Shown here: positions 6,126-6,419 of the stretch, one piece after another
Layout: every line of letters begins with the position of its first letter
Numbering within the stretch: the first letter of the stretch is position 1
Assembly: GCA_025465385.1 (NCBI GenBank)
Contig: JAODNG010000430.1
Location: 1-6,419, forward strand
Direction: 5' to 3'
DNA length: 6,419 bases
Source: Pseudonocardiales bacterium
GTDB lineage: Bacteria; Actinomycetota; Actinomycetes; Mycobacteriales; Pseudonocardiaceae
The notes under the pieces: generated by a model
Database searches by the model: none
What the model was told of the DNA's origin: nothing
Seen by the model: the letters and a program-made list of their open reading frames with translations, nothing else
Translations under genes and position numbers: made by a program

Positions 6126-6419
6126 GTGAACACGTCGATGTTGGCGGCGCCGCGGCCGTACCGGGACGGCGCGTTCGGCAACGGTGTCGCGCTCCACCAC
6201 GCTGGGCGAGGCCGGCAGTCATCCGCCACGCAGCTGCGCGAGATAGCCGCAGATCAGGCGGTCTCCAAGCCGTCAGCGGCCGCTGATCCGGAGAAGCTCG
6301 TGGCGGCCAGCGCTCCGCGGACACGTCGCTACCCGATCTTTGATCCTGACCTGCATCGCCGGGCGTGTGACTGGCTCTCCGCCTCGCCGACATCACCTGG
6401 GCACTGCGGTGGGCGGTTC
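6126..6419 (+). CDS. Possible partial gene open to the right edge, function unknown
   Basis: After a stop at 6117-6119 one plus-strand frame stays open for 300 nt to the window end. From GTG 6126 (or ATG 6138) it gives 98 codons, with stretches such as MLAAPRPYRDGAFGNGV and RYPIFDPDLHRRACDWLSAS. Third-position G+C is about 78%, a weak coding signal. Neither start has a convincing ribosome site. Near the end another frame reads LADITWALRWAV, so a frameshifted remnant is also possible. I do not recognise a family. The rest of 6079-6419 shows nothing else. Confidence 0.25.
   Translation, partial: MNTSMLAAPRPYRDGAFGNGVALHHAGRGRQSSATQLREIAADQAVSKPSAAADPEKLVAASAPRTRRYPIFDPDLHRRACDWLSASPTSPGHCGGRF

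Noticed and set aside
5998..6396. Minus-strand 132-codon frame near the right edge
   Set aside because: It overlaps the end of the small membrane gene, has an Arg/Ala/Pro-rich shadow-like composition, and has no recognisable motif.

Overview
This is a GC-rich bacterial window. Spot counts give about 70% G+C in the flippase and SDR genes and 50-55% in the two acyltransferase-type genes. Codon use, GTG starts, and the gene families (a MurJ/MviN-like flippase, FemAB/BioF2-type transferases, an FabG-like SDR, a TetR regulator) suggest an actinobacterium, probably Mycobacterium or a relative. The genus is inference.

Left half (1-3336), all minus strand: a likely cell-envelope cluster. In transcription order it holds a complete FemAB/BioF2-like GNAT transferase (3336-2230), a divergent MurJ-like polytopic flippase (2093-402), and a second GNAT transferase cut by the window edge (346-1). 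The two transferases are clear paralogues, about two thirds identical over the shared 112 or so residues, and their leader sequences are also alike. A lipid-linked precursor modified by the transferases and flipped by the membrane protein is a plausible model, but it is inferred from context. The flippase lacks several charged residues that are important in bona fide MurJ, so it is probably not the housekeeping lipid II flippase.

Middle (3337-4581): about 1.25 kb with no intact gene. It holds a decayed minus-strand TetR regulator (about 3707-4082), a 20-bp tandem repeat at its 3' end, and a perfect 12-bp inverted repeat (4396-4434) upstream of the next gene.

Right half (4582-6419): an intact plus-strand classical SDR oxidoreductase with a complete catalytic set (4582-5346); a minus-strand decayed reading frame with three in-frame stops (about 5402-5770); a small plus-strand membrane protein of unknown function (5791-6078); and a weakly supported frame open to the right edge (6126-6419). 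The mix of intact genes and remnants looks like an accessory region undergoing decay next to an envelope-glycan cluster. I saw no tRNA, rRNA, CRISPR array or insertion sequence.
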